Assembly (NCBI GenBank): GCA_020796225.1
Contig: CM036775.1
Span: 11,459,171 to 11,523,170, forward strand
Length of the DNA stretch: 64,000 nucleotides
Reading direction: 5' to 3'
Source of the DNA: Arion vulgaris
Taxonomy: Eukaryota > Mollusca > Gastropoda > Stylommatophora > Arionidae
Positions 54,961-64,000 of the stretch are shown here, in pieces. The notes under the pieces were generated by a model that saw only the letters and a list, made by a program, of their open reading frames with translations, was not told the origin of the DNA and did no database searches. Positions within the stretch are counted from its first letter, which is position 1, and each line of letters begins with the position of its first letter. The position numbers were made by a program, and so were the translations under genes.

Positions 54961-56030
54961 GAGCTTGTAAGTGATTTCTCCATACCTCTCTGTCCTGTGT
55001 ACTCGCTCAATATTTTCCGTGGAATTGAGTCCTCGTGTTGCATAGGGCCTGAACAGTTGTTGGCCACTTTTCCCGGTCTCTGACTGTTTTCTTTGAGGTC
55101 TCCCAGGATATTCGAGCATCCTTCAGTTCCTCAAGAATACTTTGTCTCCAGGTCTGTTTAGGATGTCCACTTTTTCATTTTCCTTGTGGGTTCAACTCAA
55201 GTGCTTGTCTAGTGATACTCGACTGTGTCTTCCGTAGGGTATCCCCAACCCATCACCATTTTCTCCTCTTAACCTAGGTCACCATGGGTTCCTCTCCTGT
55301 TCTTATCCCCAGGTCTGTGTTTGTAACTCTATCATACCATCTAAGTGTGAGAATCCACCGAAGAAATCCGGTGACAAAAGTCTGAATCTTATTTGTATTT
55401 AACTTGGTGATTCACCACGTTTCAAAGCCAAACAGCAACACAGTTTTCACATTTGAGCTGAATATCCTGAGCTTTGTTTTCGTGGAGATGGCAGTGGACT
55501 TCCACACTGTGCGCAGGATAGTAAAGACTTGTTGAGCTTTCCTAATCCTGACATTAATGTCCTCATCTATACCTCCTCATTTGCTGATCTTGCTTTCAAG
55601 GTAGACAAATTTACCATCTTCCATACCCCTTCCCTCAATCAATATCGGGTTTTGCTGTATGTTGTTGCTTCATGGTATTTTTGTCTTCTCTTCGCTGATT
55701 TTAAGACCGACCCGTTGTGCTGTTTCTGCCAGAGCATCCAGTTTTTCCTGCAAATCTTGTAGCCTGTGTGAGAACAAGACAAGATCATCCGTGAAGTTCA
55801 GGTTCTCTTATTTTGACACAAGTGTCCACTGAATGCCTTTTCCGGACCTTGCATATGCTGTGCGTGTAACCCAATCAATTATCACCAGGAAGATGAGGGA
55901 GGAACAGCAGACATCCTTGCCTAACACCCGTAGTGACCTGAAACTCCTCAGATAGTCTTCCATCATGGGTAACCTGGCATTCAAACCCCTCATACAGTTG
56001 CTCTTTTATCTTGGTACTATCTAACTTCAT
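54960..56030 (-). mobile_element. LINE RT C-terminal half, minus strand
   Basis: Minus-strand order: YEGFECQVTH (about 56000), a GVRQGCLLSSLIF-type RT motif (about 55895-55935), then a RSGKGIQWTL segment (about 55815). Further on, TSKKTVRDREKWPTTVQALC lies near 55030-55090. The FADD box falls near 55790 but is damaged. Confidence 0.82.
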
Positions 56031-56044
56031 TTTATAAGAGAGCA

Positions 56045-56260
56045 ATGTTCAACACAGTTGTTTTTTTTACCAAATCTATGCTATCAGTGTCAAACATGGA
56101 CACTGACAACAACTGAGAAGCGAGAAATCCAAATGACAGAGATGAAGTGTTTACCATGAATTCTAAATGTAACAAGAAGAGATCAAATCAGAAACAACGA
56201 AATCAGAAGAAAAGAGTGATCCTTGCCAGTACTACAATATACAGAGAAACAACAGGTAAA
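56045..56260 (+). mobile_element. LINE fragment related to 24960-25090
   Basis: Reads CYQCQTWTLTTTEKREI (about 56080-56130), then RDQIRNNEIRRK. Short and frame-broken. Confidence 0.65.
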
Positions 56261-57100
56261 AAAAACCTGACCAGCAATGGCGGAATGCGGGAGGGCCATT
56301 CAGAGGCAGAACTGTTTGTTTCTGAACACGACTTTGCTAGCGCATTTCCGACATGTTTGGTAGAGTATTTCCCGGTTTCGTTTGCCGAGCTACTGAGTTA
56401 GTGCTTGAGCAACGCTGTGAGCTATGAATGTTACATGGAATGCTTTTGCTGTGTCAACCGTGCGTTTGTTGTGTGTTAGTGTGTATTCAGAAAATGGCGG
56501 ACAGCGGTTATGACGAACAAGCTCAATCTGCCGTATGCAGTTATATTACGAGTGCAGAAAGCTGGATTTTGTCATGATTGATGTTCCCTTCGACAAGAAT
56601 ACAATTCAAGTGATGAACAGTTTTGTGTTGCTACATTAGCGACGGCCATATGCATTTTATGCGGAGCAGGTTGCTTTTTGTGGTGGTATGCGGCTGTTTC
56701 ATTCTGAAATTAGTTCACACAGGAAACATTTCACAGTTGTTAGCATTTCGTGTGATTTTCATTGGCACAGGAACGGAGCAATTATGGGGTGACCCGTTGC
56801 AGTGAACTATGAACAGGTCAAATGATTTGGACAAGCATCAAGGTTATCACAAGACAGTTTCCCACAAAATGCACTAGCACTCAGATACAACACAATAGAC
56901 CCAGAGGATGACCACGTAAATTATGGACGACGAAATATCCTAGCTGCACGTCATTAGAGGAGACTAATGGGGTTCAATATCCCACATTGTTAACAAACAC
57001 TACACAGTTACAGAAACCACCACCAGGGAAATCCATAGCTCACGCCTCACTCTCAAGGCGAGAGTTAAAGACGCAATGCAAAAACATGTGGTGAGATATC
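56260..57100. other. Unassigned stretch, possibly host sequence
   Basis: Moderate GC with an 84-codon frame ending at 56401 and no domain seen. Part of 56820-57090 may be LINE tail. No splice-bounded exon can be supported. Confidence 0.3.
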
Positions 57101-58505
57101 TCTCGCGATCGTTCTTAAGCCATTTTTATCATTCTATTGTGTCATATAAACAGCCAAACATCAGAATGTGATGTACGTGCACAAGCCTTCAGCACCTATT
57201 GGAGCACAGTTGCTTATCCTTCGGTGGTGTGTTCGATTTCAGCCAGCGTTTGTGTGCAATTCACTCTCCGCTAGCCTTTGGCTGTCCCCAGCCGAAACCC
57301 ACAAGGCAGCGGGTTGCATTTTCTTTTAGGGCAGTGACCCTTAGACGGCCTGCCCTCCCGGACTGATGAGCCATCTGCCCAGTAAAACCGGTCGTTTTAA
57401 GAAACACCTTGGTTTGTCGTCCGTTCAGGTTTGCTCTGCTAGCCTTTGATTGTCCCCAATCAAACTACAAGGCAGCAGTAGTTCCCTCGGAGCGAAACGC
57501 GCACTGGCTTTACCTCTGCTGGGCTTTCCAGTTGTTCTGCACATTTGGGTGGGACGCACACCCTCTTGCCTGCCATGCTTGCCACTGCTGCGCTTGCACT
57601 GGTTTTGCTTCTGCTGGACTTTCCAGTTGTTCTGCTCATGTGGGTGGGACGCACACCCTCTTGCCTACCATGCTCGCCGCTGCAGTGCCTGCCGTGCCGG
57701 CCTGCTCCTTGGTGGGGTCCACTATGGCTTTGCCAGCGGGCGTACTAGCTCTGCCCTGGTCACCATCGGCTTTTTCCGTGCTCATATTTTTCGTGCCTCT
57801 CGTATCATGCTCACATTTGCCTGGGCTGTCACCGTCTGTGACTCAACCCGGTCCCCCACCCCATAGGGTGCCACCCTTGCAACGTCCGTATGCGTGCTCG
57901 CTCTACCCTGGTGCCTACCTCACCATTTCCGTTAATTCCCACTGGGCTGTCCGACTCCGAGAGGGCAAAAACAGGGTTTTGCTCCATGTTGGCCCACATG
58001 CAACTCAACTCGACTCCCAGCATACTCATCGGCTCTAGAGAGGTGGCTCAAGAGAGAGCATGCGCGGGCTTGAATTTCGCCACATGCGAGTCAACGTCTC
58101 TTCGATGGCTTTGATTCATGCCCCAATCTCTGTGATGGAGGCTAGACTTTTGACCAACGTGCGGTCCAACTTGTCACCCAGCATACTCATCGGCTCAAGA
58201 GAGAGAATGCGCGAGCTTCGAGTTTTGCCCCGCGAGGTTCCATATGTATCCTTCTAGCTTTTCCCATCGGCCGAGAGAGCGAGCATTATTAGTCACTCTG
58301 GGAGTTCGCTCGTCTATGTTGCGAGCGGATCCCATCAAGCATGACTACCTTTGCATCTCTACTTGCCCCAGAGTAGCTCTCCCATGACACCTGCCCTCTT
58401 AGCCAGACTGGAACTACCGTCTGTTACCAGGGTCACCACGTGGAGGTGAGAGCAGGGAATTAAAGCCATCTCCCTAATCCTGGCGCGCCGCTTCCTTATG
58501 CCTTT
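57100..58505 (+). repeat. GC-rich dispersed repeat block
   Basis: The first 210 bp match 31905-32150. A 60-70-bp direct repeat with TCCAGTTGTTCTGC and TGGGACGCACACCCTCTTGC occurs at 57527-57580 and 57624-57675. AGCATACTCATCGGCTC recurs at 58018 and 58180. The 209-codon frame (57409-58038) has no recognisable domain; overlapping frames on both strands are equally open because of the GC content. Confidence 0.55.
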
Positions 58506-58511
58506 GACCAT

Positions 58512-58645
58512 GGATCATGTCATTTAAGGAACCTCAACTGATTTTATGAGCCATTTGCGGTTTCATTGTGAGACAGTGTGAACTTAGACATGCATGGCTT
58601 AATCTTTGAGACAAGCATAGGACTACTGGCAGGATCAACCAGATA
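58512..58645 (-). rRNA. 18S rRNA 5'-end fragment (about 134 nt), degenerate
   Basis: The minus strand starts CTGGTTGATCCTGCCAGTAG, continues TCTCAAAGATTAAGCC and ATGCATGTCTAAGTTC, and ends near GGTTCCTTAAATGACATGAT. This is the universal 5' end of 18S rRNA. Expected CG positions read CA (ACAATGAAACCGCAAATGG), as in a methylated, decayed copy. The rest of 18S is absent beyond 58512. Confidence 0.95.
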
Positions 58646-59265
58646 GCTGTCATGGACGTGACTGTACCGACAATGCTCGGGGTAGGGAGACAGCGCTCTG
58701 TGCAGAGCGGATCCCGCGTCCCGGCAAAAATACGAAATTGAAGCGAAACGACCGTGCGCTCGCTTCCCACCGTTTTGCCGGCAAGACTGCGCCTCGCCAA
58801 GCAAAGAACGACACCATATTTCTACCTGCAGACCCGCAAGAGCCGGGCCTTTTAACAAGACGACTGTCGAGCTTTTAAAATTTTAGACTGACTGCATCAC
58901 ATCACGACCGGGCGACATCGATATACGGACACACACACACACCACCGGTAAGACCGCACGACGGCGAGTCTTAATAGCAAACGCTACCTTGTCCCTTATT
59001 CGCTGGGAGCCTTGTTCGCTCGTGTGTGAAGAAGCGGAGAGGCACGCTCAGCCGTTAGAGACTATGCACGCAATTGGTTATCGACACTGGGGAACCGCGC
59101 TCGCTTACTGGTTCGCTCGTCTGGTAATTTTCAAAACGAGGAGGCACAACTTGCAGACGCACAACTCAGATGTGGTGAGATCTGGAAAATATTGCTTTGG
59201 ATTGGAGGGCTTAGAAGACTTTGGTTTCGGATCTATGCCTCCCTTGTTTAGTTTAATTTAGTCGT
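58646..59265 (-). other. Presumed 5' external transcribed spacer of rDNA
   Basis: Lies directly upstream of the 18S start on the minus strand, GC-rich and without coding signal, with (AC)n at 58929. Assignment is by position only. Confidence 0.6.
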
Positions 59266-59284
59266 CGGATCACCATCACTTCAC

Positions 59285-59440
59285 GTCTAACAAATAAGTC
59301 CATAAGTGCTCCGATCTCTCCCTCAGTATGTCCCTCAGCGTGTGACGACTAATGACACCGGTTCTTTGTTGGTTTACAATTCTTCTTTGTCTGCCGCATA
59401 GCGTTCATGTCGAGCTACACGACACTTGTGGTGAAGGGTA
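59285..59440 (-). mobile_element. RNase H-type LINE tail fragment, minus strand
   Basis: The reverse complement matches the tail at 54490-54610 (GAGATCGGAGCACTTATGG region) with stops. Confidence 0.6.
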
Positions 59441-59567
59441 AAAAAAATGGCTGCATAGTCGATTGTGTCCTGTTCTGAGGCAGTGTGACAACTTGTTATA
59501 ATCTGCTCATATTTTGGTAGTTTTCCTTTGCTAGTAAGATATTAATACATTTTTTTTCTTAATCCAG

Positions 59568-60322
59568 AACTGGAAAACAACCATGAACCAGTCAAAGCTC
59601 CCACACAATGGAAAGTAAGCGTGAAGCAGACAAGCAAAGTGAAAGCAGTAGTGAAAGCACACCCAAGTTTAAAGACAGCCAAAGTGATTCACATCCTTTA
59701 CAGTTTACTTGTGAGAAAATTCCATCGGAGAATAGCGATATTATTGCATCGTATCCGGAAGAATCTAGAAATCAGCCTTCAGCATCTGAGTTGCTCTTCA
59801 GGCAGAAAGATAGTAATTTATCACCACATCCTTTTTCATCATCCCTTGATCCAATGATCACTTGTTCTGTATCATCACCATCCGTCTCCAAGGAACACTC
59901 AATGGCAGAAGCAACTCAGTGCTAACCCCTAGTGCTATCACAAAAAACCTTTCCACATTTGACATAGATGTCAGCTCTCCAGAACTCACTGAAGATAACA
60001 AAACCTGCATCCAAAAGATATTTGCTATGCAGCTTCCTCAAGCTTCGTAGAACCTGATCCTTTAACCCAGAAGCATTCAGACAAATCTGATGAATCCAAA
60101 TCAACATCCCAAGCTTCAAAGAATGATTTCACATTATCAGACAATGTCCAAAGAAAAATTGATGATGTCAACCTCAATGATATAACACATTTAGATGATG
60201 TGTTCATGAGAAAGGTATCCAACGAAGGACGAAAAATTCGAAGACTTCATGGAAAGTCCCATCCGGTGACAAAACTCTCCAACCAGCAGTTTGGTAGAGG
60301 ACCTTACTATAGTTCAATGTAA
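59568..60322 (+). CDS. Terminal exon of an unrecognised host gene, Ser/Lys/Glu-rich, basic C-terminus
   Basis: A strong acceptor (CATTTTTTTTCTTAATCCAG) is followed by about 250 codons ending in TAA at 60320-60322. The coding run passes through four frames: LENNHEPVKAPTQ; ESKREADKQSESSSE up to MAEA (59608-59910); SNSVLTPSAITKNL up to CIQKIF (to about 60030); and SSFVEPDPLTQKHSDKS through DDVFMRKVSNEGRKIRRLHG to GPYYSSM. Each step is a one-base loss, and composition is the same on both sides of each break, which fits consensus errors better than a pseudogene. The protein is polar and low-complexity with a conserved-looking basic tail (GRKIRRLHGKSHPVTKL). I do not recognise the family. A processed pseudogene is a less likely alternative, since no A-tail or target duplication is seen. 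Confidence 0.68.
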
Positions 60323-60361
60323 TTTTAAATATAAGAATAGAAACCATATCTTCAACATAAT

Positions 60362-60432
60362 CTTCTTCTTTAAACGCTCCATATCTACCACCTGTTAACC
60401 ACTTTGTGTGATTTGTATGTGAACAGAGCCGA
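60362..60432 (-). repeat. Dispersed repeat, truncated copy 3
   Basis: Matches the start of 34090-34232 and is cut off exactly where the 3.5-kb duplication begins. Confidence 0.6.
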
Positions 60433-61849
60433 TCAGTGAAACTTGAAGCATCGTTATTTAGGTTGAATGGTCAAAGTCTTCTAGGAAAAATTTAGTACAG
60501 CAGCAGAACTCTCAATTGTTTACTAAGATTTTCAGCGTTATACAATTAGTTTGGTAGAATACATATATATATATATCAGATGCGTTTTGTAAATTAGTTT
60601 CAACGCGGGACGATATTACACGTGGCCGCTTTGCATTCAAAGTGGTGGCTAAATTACATGTGGACGTTTTGCATTGCTACAGGTGCTATACTAAGCGTGG
60701 GCGTTTGCATTCGACTCAGGTGCTAAACTACGATGGAAGTTTTACATTCAAGCGGTGGCTACATTACGCGTGGACGTGTGCAGCAATTCTGATGATTGCC
60801 ACGTATATTTAAATCAGTGTTTCTCAAACTTTTTCAGGACATCGCATTTTTGGATTCTTAAACTAATTTCAATTGCCCCTGGAGCGAAATAAAATGAAAA
60901 AGATGAAATAATGAAATGAAAATCGTGGTATATCCTTTACAGGACGTCTATCAACCACAATAAACGAGTTGTTGATTTTCTAGGCACTACTTATATGTTC
61001 AGTTGTTTGCTGTCTGAACGATGAAGTCTAATTTTACAGTTACAAAAATCCAAGGGACAAATTTGCTACAAACTGCCAACTGTGAGTTTGAAGCAAGGTA
61101 CTCCTGTGTTGTGCTCACTACTGCTAAGCCAAGATGAATAACCCGGATAAAATATCCATAATATAATATTTATCCCTGAGTTCAATTTTACTGAGCATGA
61201 TTCATCATCATCATTGCACTTCAGTTGGTAACCATGTGTGCTCCAATCTCTTTCTTACACAGGAAGGTCACAGCAGCCATACACAACCTACATAACACCA
61301 GTGAGGCACCCCAATGTAATTTGGGAGATAGTAAAAAATATTTGGAAGGAATTTTGATTTTGTAATCTTGCGAATTAATTTTGCCTGCACAGTAGCTTTC
61401 CAGTCTGCTCTTCTCGATTCTGAACTGTCAAGGGTTCTTTTATGTGCTCAACTGCCGTCTGCCCAGCCTGTTCGTAGTGCGTTGGACTACGGGTGACTAT
61501 CCCTCTGTGTGTGCGGGTTCAATTCCGCAGGATGGCAGAAAAACCACAGATTCCCCAGATTTACGGTGTTCGTGGCACCGAACCGAAGAGGTACGATGTC
61601 CATGGCACCGAGCCGAAGAGTTGAAAAGCTCAAGTGCTTCTGGATCGGGAAAAAAAAACAATGTGCTCAACTTGAACATGGTACCTGTTTTATCGTCCGT
61701 CTCGATGGACTCAGATCTCACCCTACACTTAGATCAAGGATCTCTGCAAAAATATCCTGATGGCTCCACAAGGGAGCAAACTGAGTAACTTTGGAACGAG
61801 AGGCGAGCACCTAACCTCTACACCACAGAGAACACCAAGTAATAAATTA

Positions 61850-62345
61850 TATCTTCGAAAATTGCCAGGTCTACAGACCCTACTGTCTAAATTGTCCAAC
61901 ATCGAGGTCGTCTTGCAGTGGATACCTCTCACTGTGGAATACCAGGAAATGAAATAGCAGACCGATTGGCCAAGGAAGGTGCTGCAGGACAGCAGCCGGA
62001 TGTGCCAGTTACCTACCACCAAAAGAAAAGGATGATTCAATCAATGAGAAAGCCACAAATACCAACACAAGACGATTACTATAATATGAGCAGATTGGAA
62101 CAAGTTGTTATTCTGCGCTTTAGAACAGGACACATCGCTCCAAGCCACATGTATACAAAATTCAATTGGCAATTCAGCCATGTGGACAGGCAAACCAGAC
62201 TGCAGAGCACATACTTCAAGACTGCCCCGAATATGATACACTGAGGCAAACTCACTGGCCTAACGAAACAACACTGGACATAAAATTACACGGACCTCTG
62301 TGTGAGCTACAAAGACAGTGAAGTTCATACAAGAGACAACATTGA
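61850..62345 (+). mobile_element. RNase H domain LINE tail (duplicate)
   Basis: Counterpart of 39250-39785. One-base losses near 61900, 61925, 62135 and 62165 split the frame (for example ATCGAGGTCG here versus ATCGCAGGGTCG there). Confidence 0.85.
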
Positions 62346-62399
62346 ATATATAGACATATTTCAAGCGAACGAAAGGAAGGATTATATCTTCTCAGTAAT

Positions 62400-62660
62400 T
62401 AACTTCTTCTTCTTCTTTTGTCACTACATTGTTACTGGGTTGGTGCCCAGTGTCATGGTTTTCTGTTTTTGTTTTGCGCTGTTCTGGTGGCTGGGGTGAT
62501 TGTTATTTTTGCTCTTTGACAAGATTCTGCTACGCCATCTAACCATCTTTTCGTGGTCTTCCTCTCGCCTTCTTTCCCGATGTTCTGTTATAGAAGACTG
62601 TATACAGTTGAGTTTGGGTGCATTCTTATTAACACTTTGCTGACCAGCAATCCTGAGCAT
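62400..62660 (-). mobile_element. LINE 3' tail (KWFGHLIRMHPN family), minus strand
   Basis: The clean counterpart of 39840-40085. Confidence 0.8.
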
Positions 62661-63163
62661 TACTGTCTCCCATTATCAAGGGTGTTTGCAGTTTTCTTAC
62701 AAAATAACTGTTTTTAAGATTAAATTCATAAAAATTGTTAAAAGCAACATATCGCTTAAAATTTTCTGAGCACCATTATGAATAGTTGTAACATCCGGAA
62801 AAAATATTTTATGTAAATTAGTCGCATGATTATGGGGCAGCCATCTTGTTTTTGTGTGGCTATTTATAGAAATTATAGAATATGTTTTAAAACCAGCCAC
62901 TTTTCCTAGTTTTTAGTGAGTTTGTTCAATTTCAGGGCAAAAATGTAGGACATGGTTGTCAATGAATAAACACGCTAATTATGAGTACTGGTTCAACGAT
63001 TGACAACATATTTCAACATAACAAACAAACATAAGTGTGAATAAAATGGAAAACATTTTTCTTTTATTTTGAGTGTCTTGTGTTTATGCGGCATCTCACA
63101 ATGAGTGTTTGTGAATGTTACATGAATAAACTACACCTCTAGTTATAGTCTTATCTGCTTCCT

Positions 63164-64000
63164 TCATGAACTGGGGTTTATGATTGCTAGCTGTATGCCT
63201 CTGTAGGAGTCTTTGCAGGAACGATAATCCTCAACTGTGTGGTATAACTTGATGCAGAGTGTCAAGCATAGAGGTAAACATTGAAATTTGGGAAAGCATA
63301 TGCAAGTCAGGCTTCTTTTTCCTGCAGCCATACACAATTTACAGTCTAGTCTGTATCTTGGGTTTACATATTTGCAATGAAATGACACTCACTAAATCAT
63401 GATTTTGTGGACATGAAGGAGTCACATTTTGTTGAAGAATAGCAGGTTCAAGAAAAGCAATACTGACATCCTGCCTAAACTTTGCTGTGATAGTTGTTGT
63501 GGAGTTTGCAGTGTTGTTGCTTATGTGCCAATTGAACTGAGCAGTTTGAACTATGAAATGATATAGCAGGTACCACTTATAGGATCTGTGCGGGTTGGTC
63601 GAAGTGGTCGACACGCCCCATACTTTTGTTGTAATTTTCTGCAAGTATTGGTTATTATGAATTTTCAGACTGCCTTGTCCATAACACCATTGGAGTGAAC
63701 AGTAGATATGATGTGTCATGCCAGATAACTGCCTGCATAAATTTATCTTCTGTTGCACAAAACACAGGTTGATCTGCCATGTTAATTTGAGTAGCCTTTT
63801 CTTCAGGAAAATTATTCCTGTTTTCAGGTACTGTTCTACATGCACCTATCTGCATTTCTTTCAGCTTTTGAAATAAGACTGCTCTTGAAATAAAGCTGGG
63901 CTTGAATGCAAGACTGTTACAGTGGAGTATATATCCTTTATTTTTGTATCCATAAAGAAGATCTTTCACAAACTTGGATGAAATACAACCTTAGATGATC
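63164..64000 (-). pseudogene. piggyBac-like transposase C-terminal part (truncated by window end)
   Basis: piggyBac transposases excise precisely from TTAA sites. On the minus strand, high to low: FQKLKEMQIGACRTVPENRN (about 63820-63880), WHDTSYLLF (about 63700), SYKWYLLYHFIVQTAQFN (about 63530-63585), then a Cys-rich end with CKLCMAAGKRSLTCICFP and PLCLTLCIKLYHTVEDY (about 63225-63345), the usual piggyBac C-terminal zinc-binding domain. At least two frame changes separate these parts. The catalytic N-terminal half lies outside the window here but is partly seen in the duplicate at 40550-41735. Confidence 0.78.

Larger units (their letters stand above)
60433..64000. repeat. 3.5-kb direct segmental duplication, copy 2 (runs off the window)
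   Basis: Same order as copy 1: CG-rich short repeat (60610), tRNA-like head (61443), RNase H LINE tail (61850-62345), LINE tail (62400-62660, minus) and piggyBac-like transposase. The first 2 kb carry more small deletions than copy 1; the last 1.5 kb are much cleaner than copy 1. Confidence 0.93.

Noticed and set aside
57409..58038. 209-codon frame in the GC-rich block as a protein-coding gene
   Set aside because: Overlapping frames on both strands are equally long, internal direct repeats occur, and no domain is recognised. Kept as a repeat.

Overview
This is a repeat-dominated stretch of an animal nuclear genome. It shows spliceosomal exon borders, tRNA-headed SINEs with A-rich tails, many decayed non-LTR retrotransposons, Penelope-like, piggyBac-like, hAT-like and Tc1/mariner-superfamily elements, and a fragment of nuclear 18S rDNA. 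The mix fits an invertebrate, most likely a lophotrochozoan such as a mollusc. That placement is inference; no marker here fixes the species. Most long open frames are transposon pieces or reading frames of low-complexity DNA.

Region 1-26.5 kb is a set of three long and one short segmentally duplicated units. Each unit holds LINE fragments, a 55-bp minisatellite, a TAG-rich microsatellite of very variable length, and one tiny minus-strand exon. The four clear microexons (42, 18, 21 and 39 nt; 11572-11613, 17257-17274, 24430-24450, 26391-26429) all have canonical splice borders, are all multiples of three, all end in G, and share only one open frame (phase 1-1). Flanking intron sequence is similar between units while the exons are unrelated. 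A fifth (31736-31757) and a weak sixth candidate (31887-31895) lie further upstream on the same strand. This looks like an undescribed host microexon gene of the exon-cassette type and is the best candidate for something new.

The minisatellite in the same region is a nest for TA-inserting transposons. Three elements with different termini (359-9165, 12776-14961, 20567-22578) and one end-truncated relic all sit at the same TA of the 55-bp unit. Two carry transposase remnants with a DD83E-type spacing. The first element hosts a 7.4-kb tandem Penelope-like insertion (1207-8574) flanked by a 13-bp target duplication.

Region 26.5-37.8 kb is a mosaic of LINE tails, SINEs, small satellites and a hAT transposase remnant. 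Region 37.8-41.3 kb is a direct duplicate of 60.4-64.0 kb, which holds a SINE head, an RNase H-type LINE tail and a piggyBac-like transposase. Region 42.4-51.0 kb is a roughly 2-kb tandem triplication whose third copy is split by a minus-strand LINE. From about 40 to 51 kb the consensus is visibly poor, with inflated homopolymers and missing bases.

Region 51-60.4 kb holds more LINE remnants, a perfectly bounded hAT MITE (51833-51995), a 48-bp minisatellite, a GC-rich block with an 18S rRNA 5' fragment plus presumed spacer (58512-59265, minus strand), and a plus-strand terminal coding exon of an unrecognised host gene (59568-60322).
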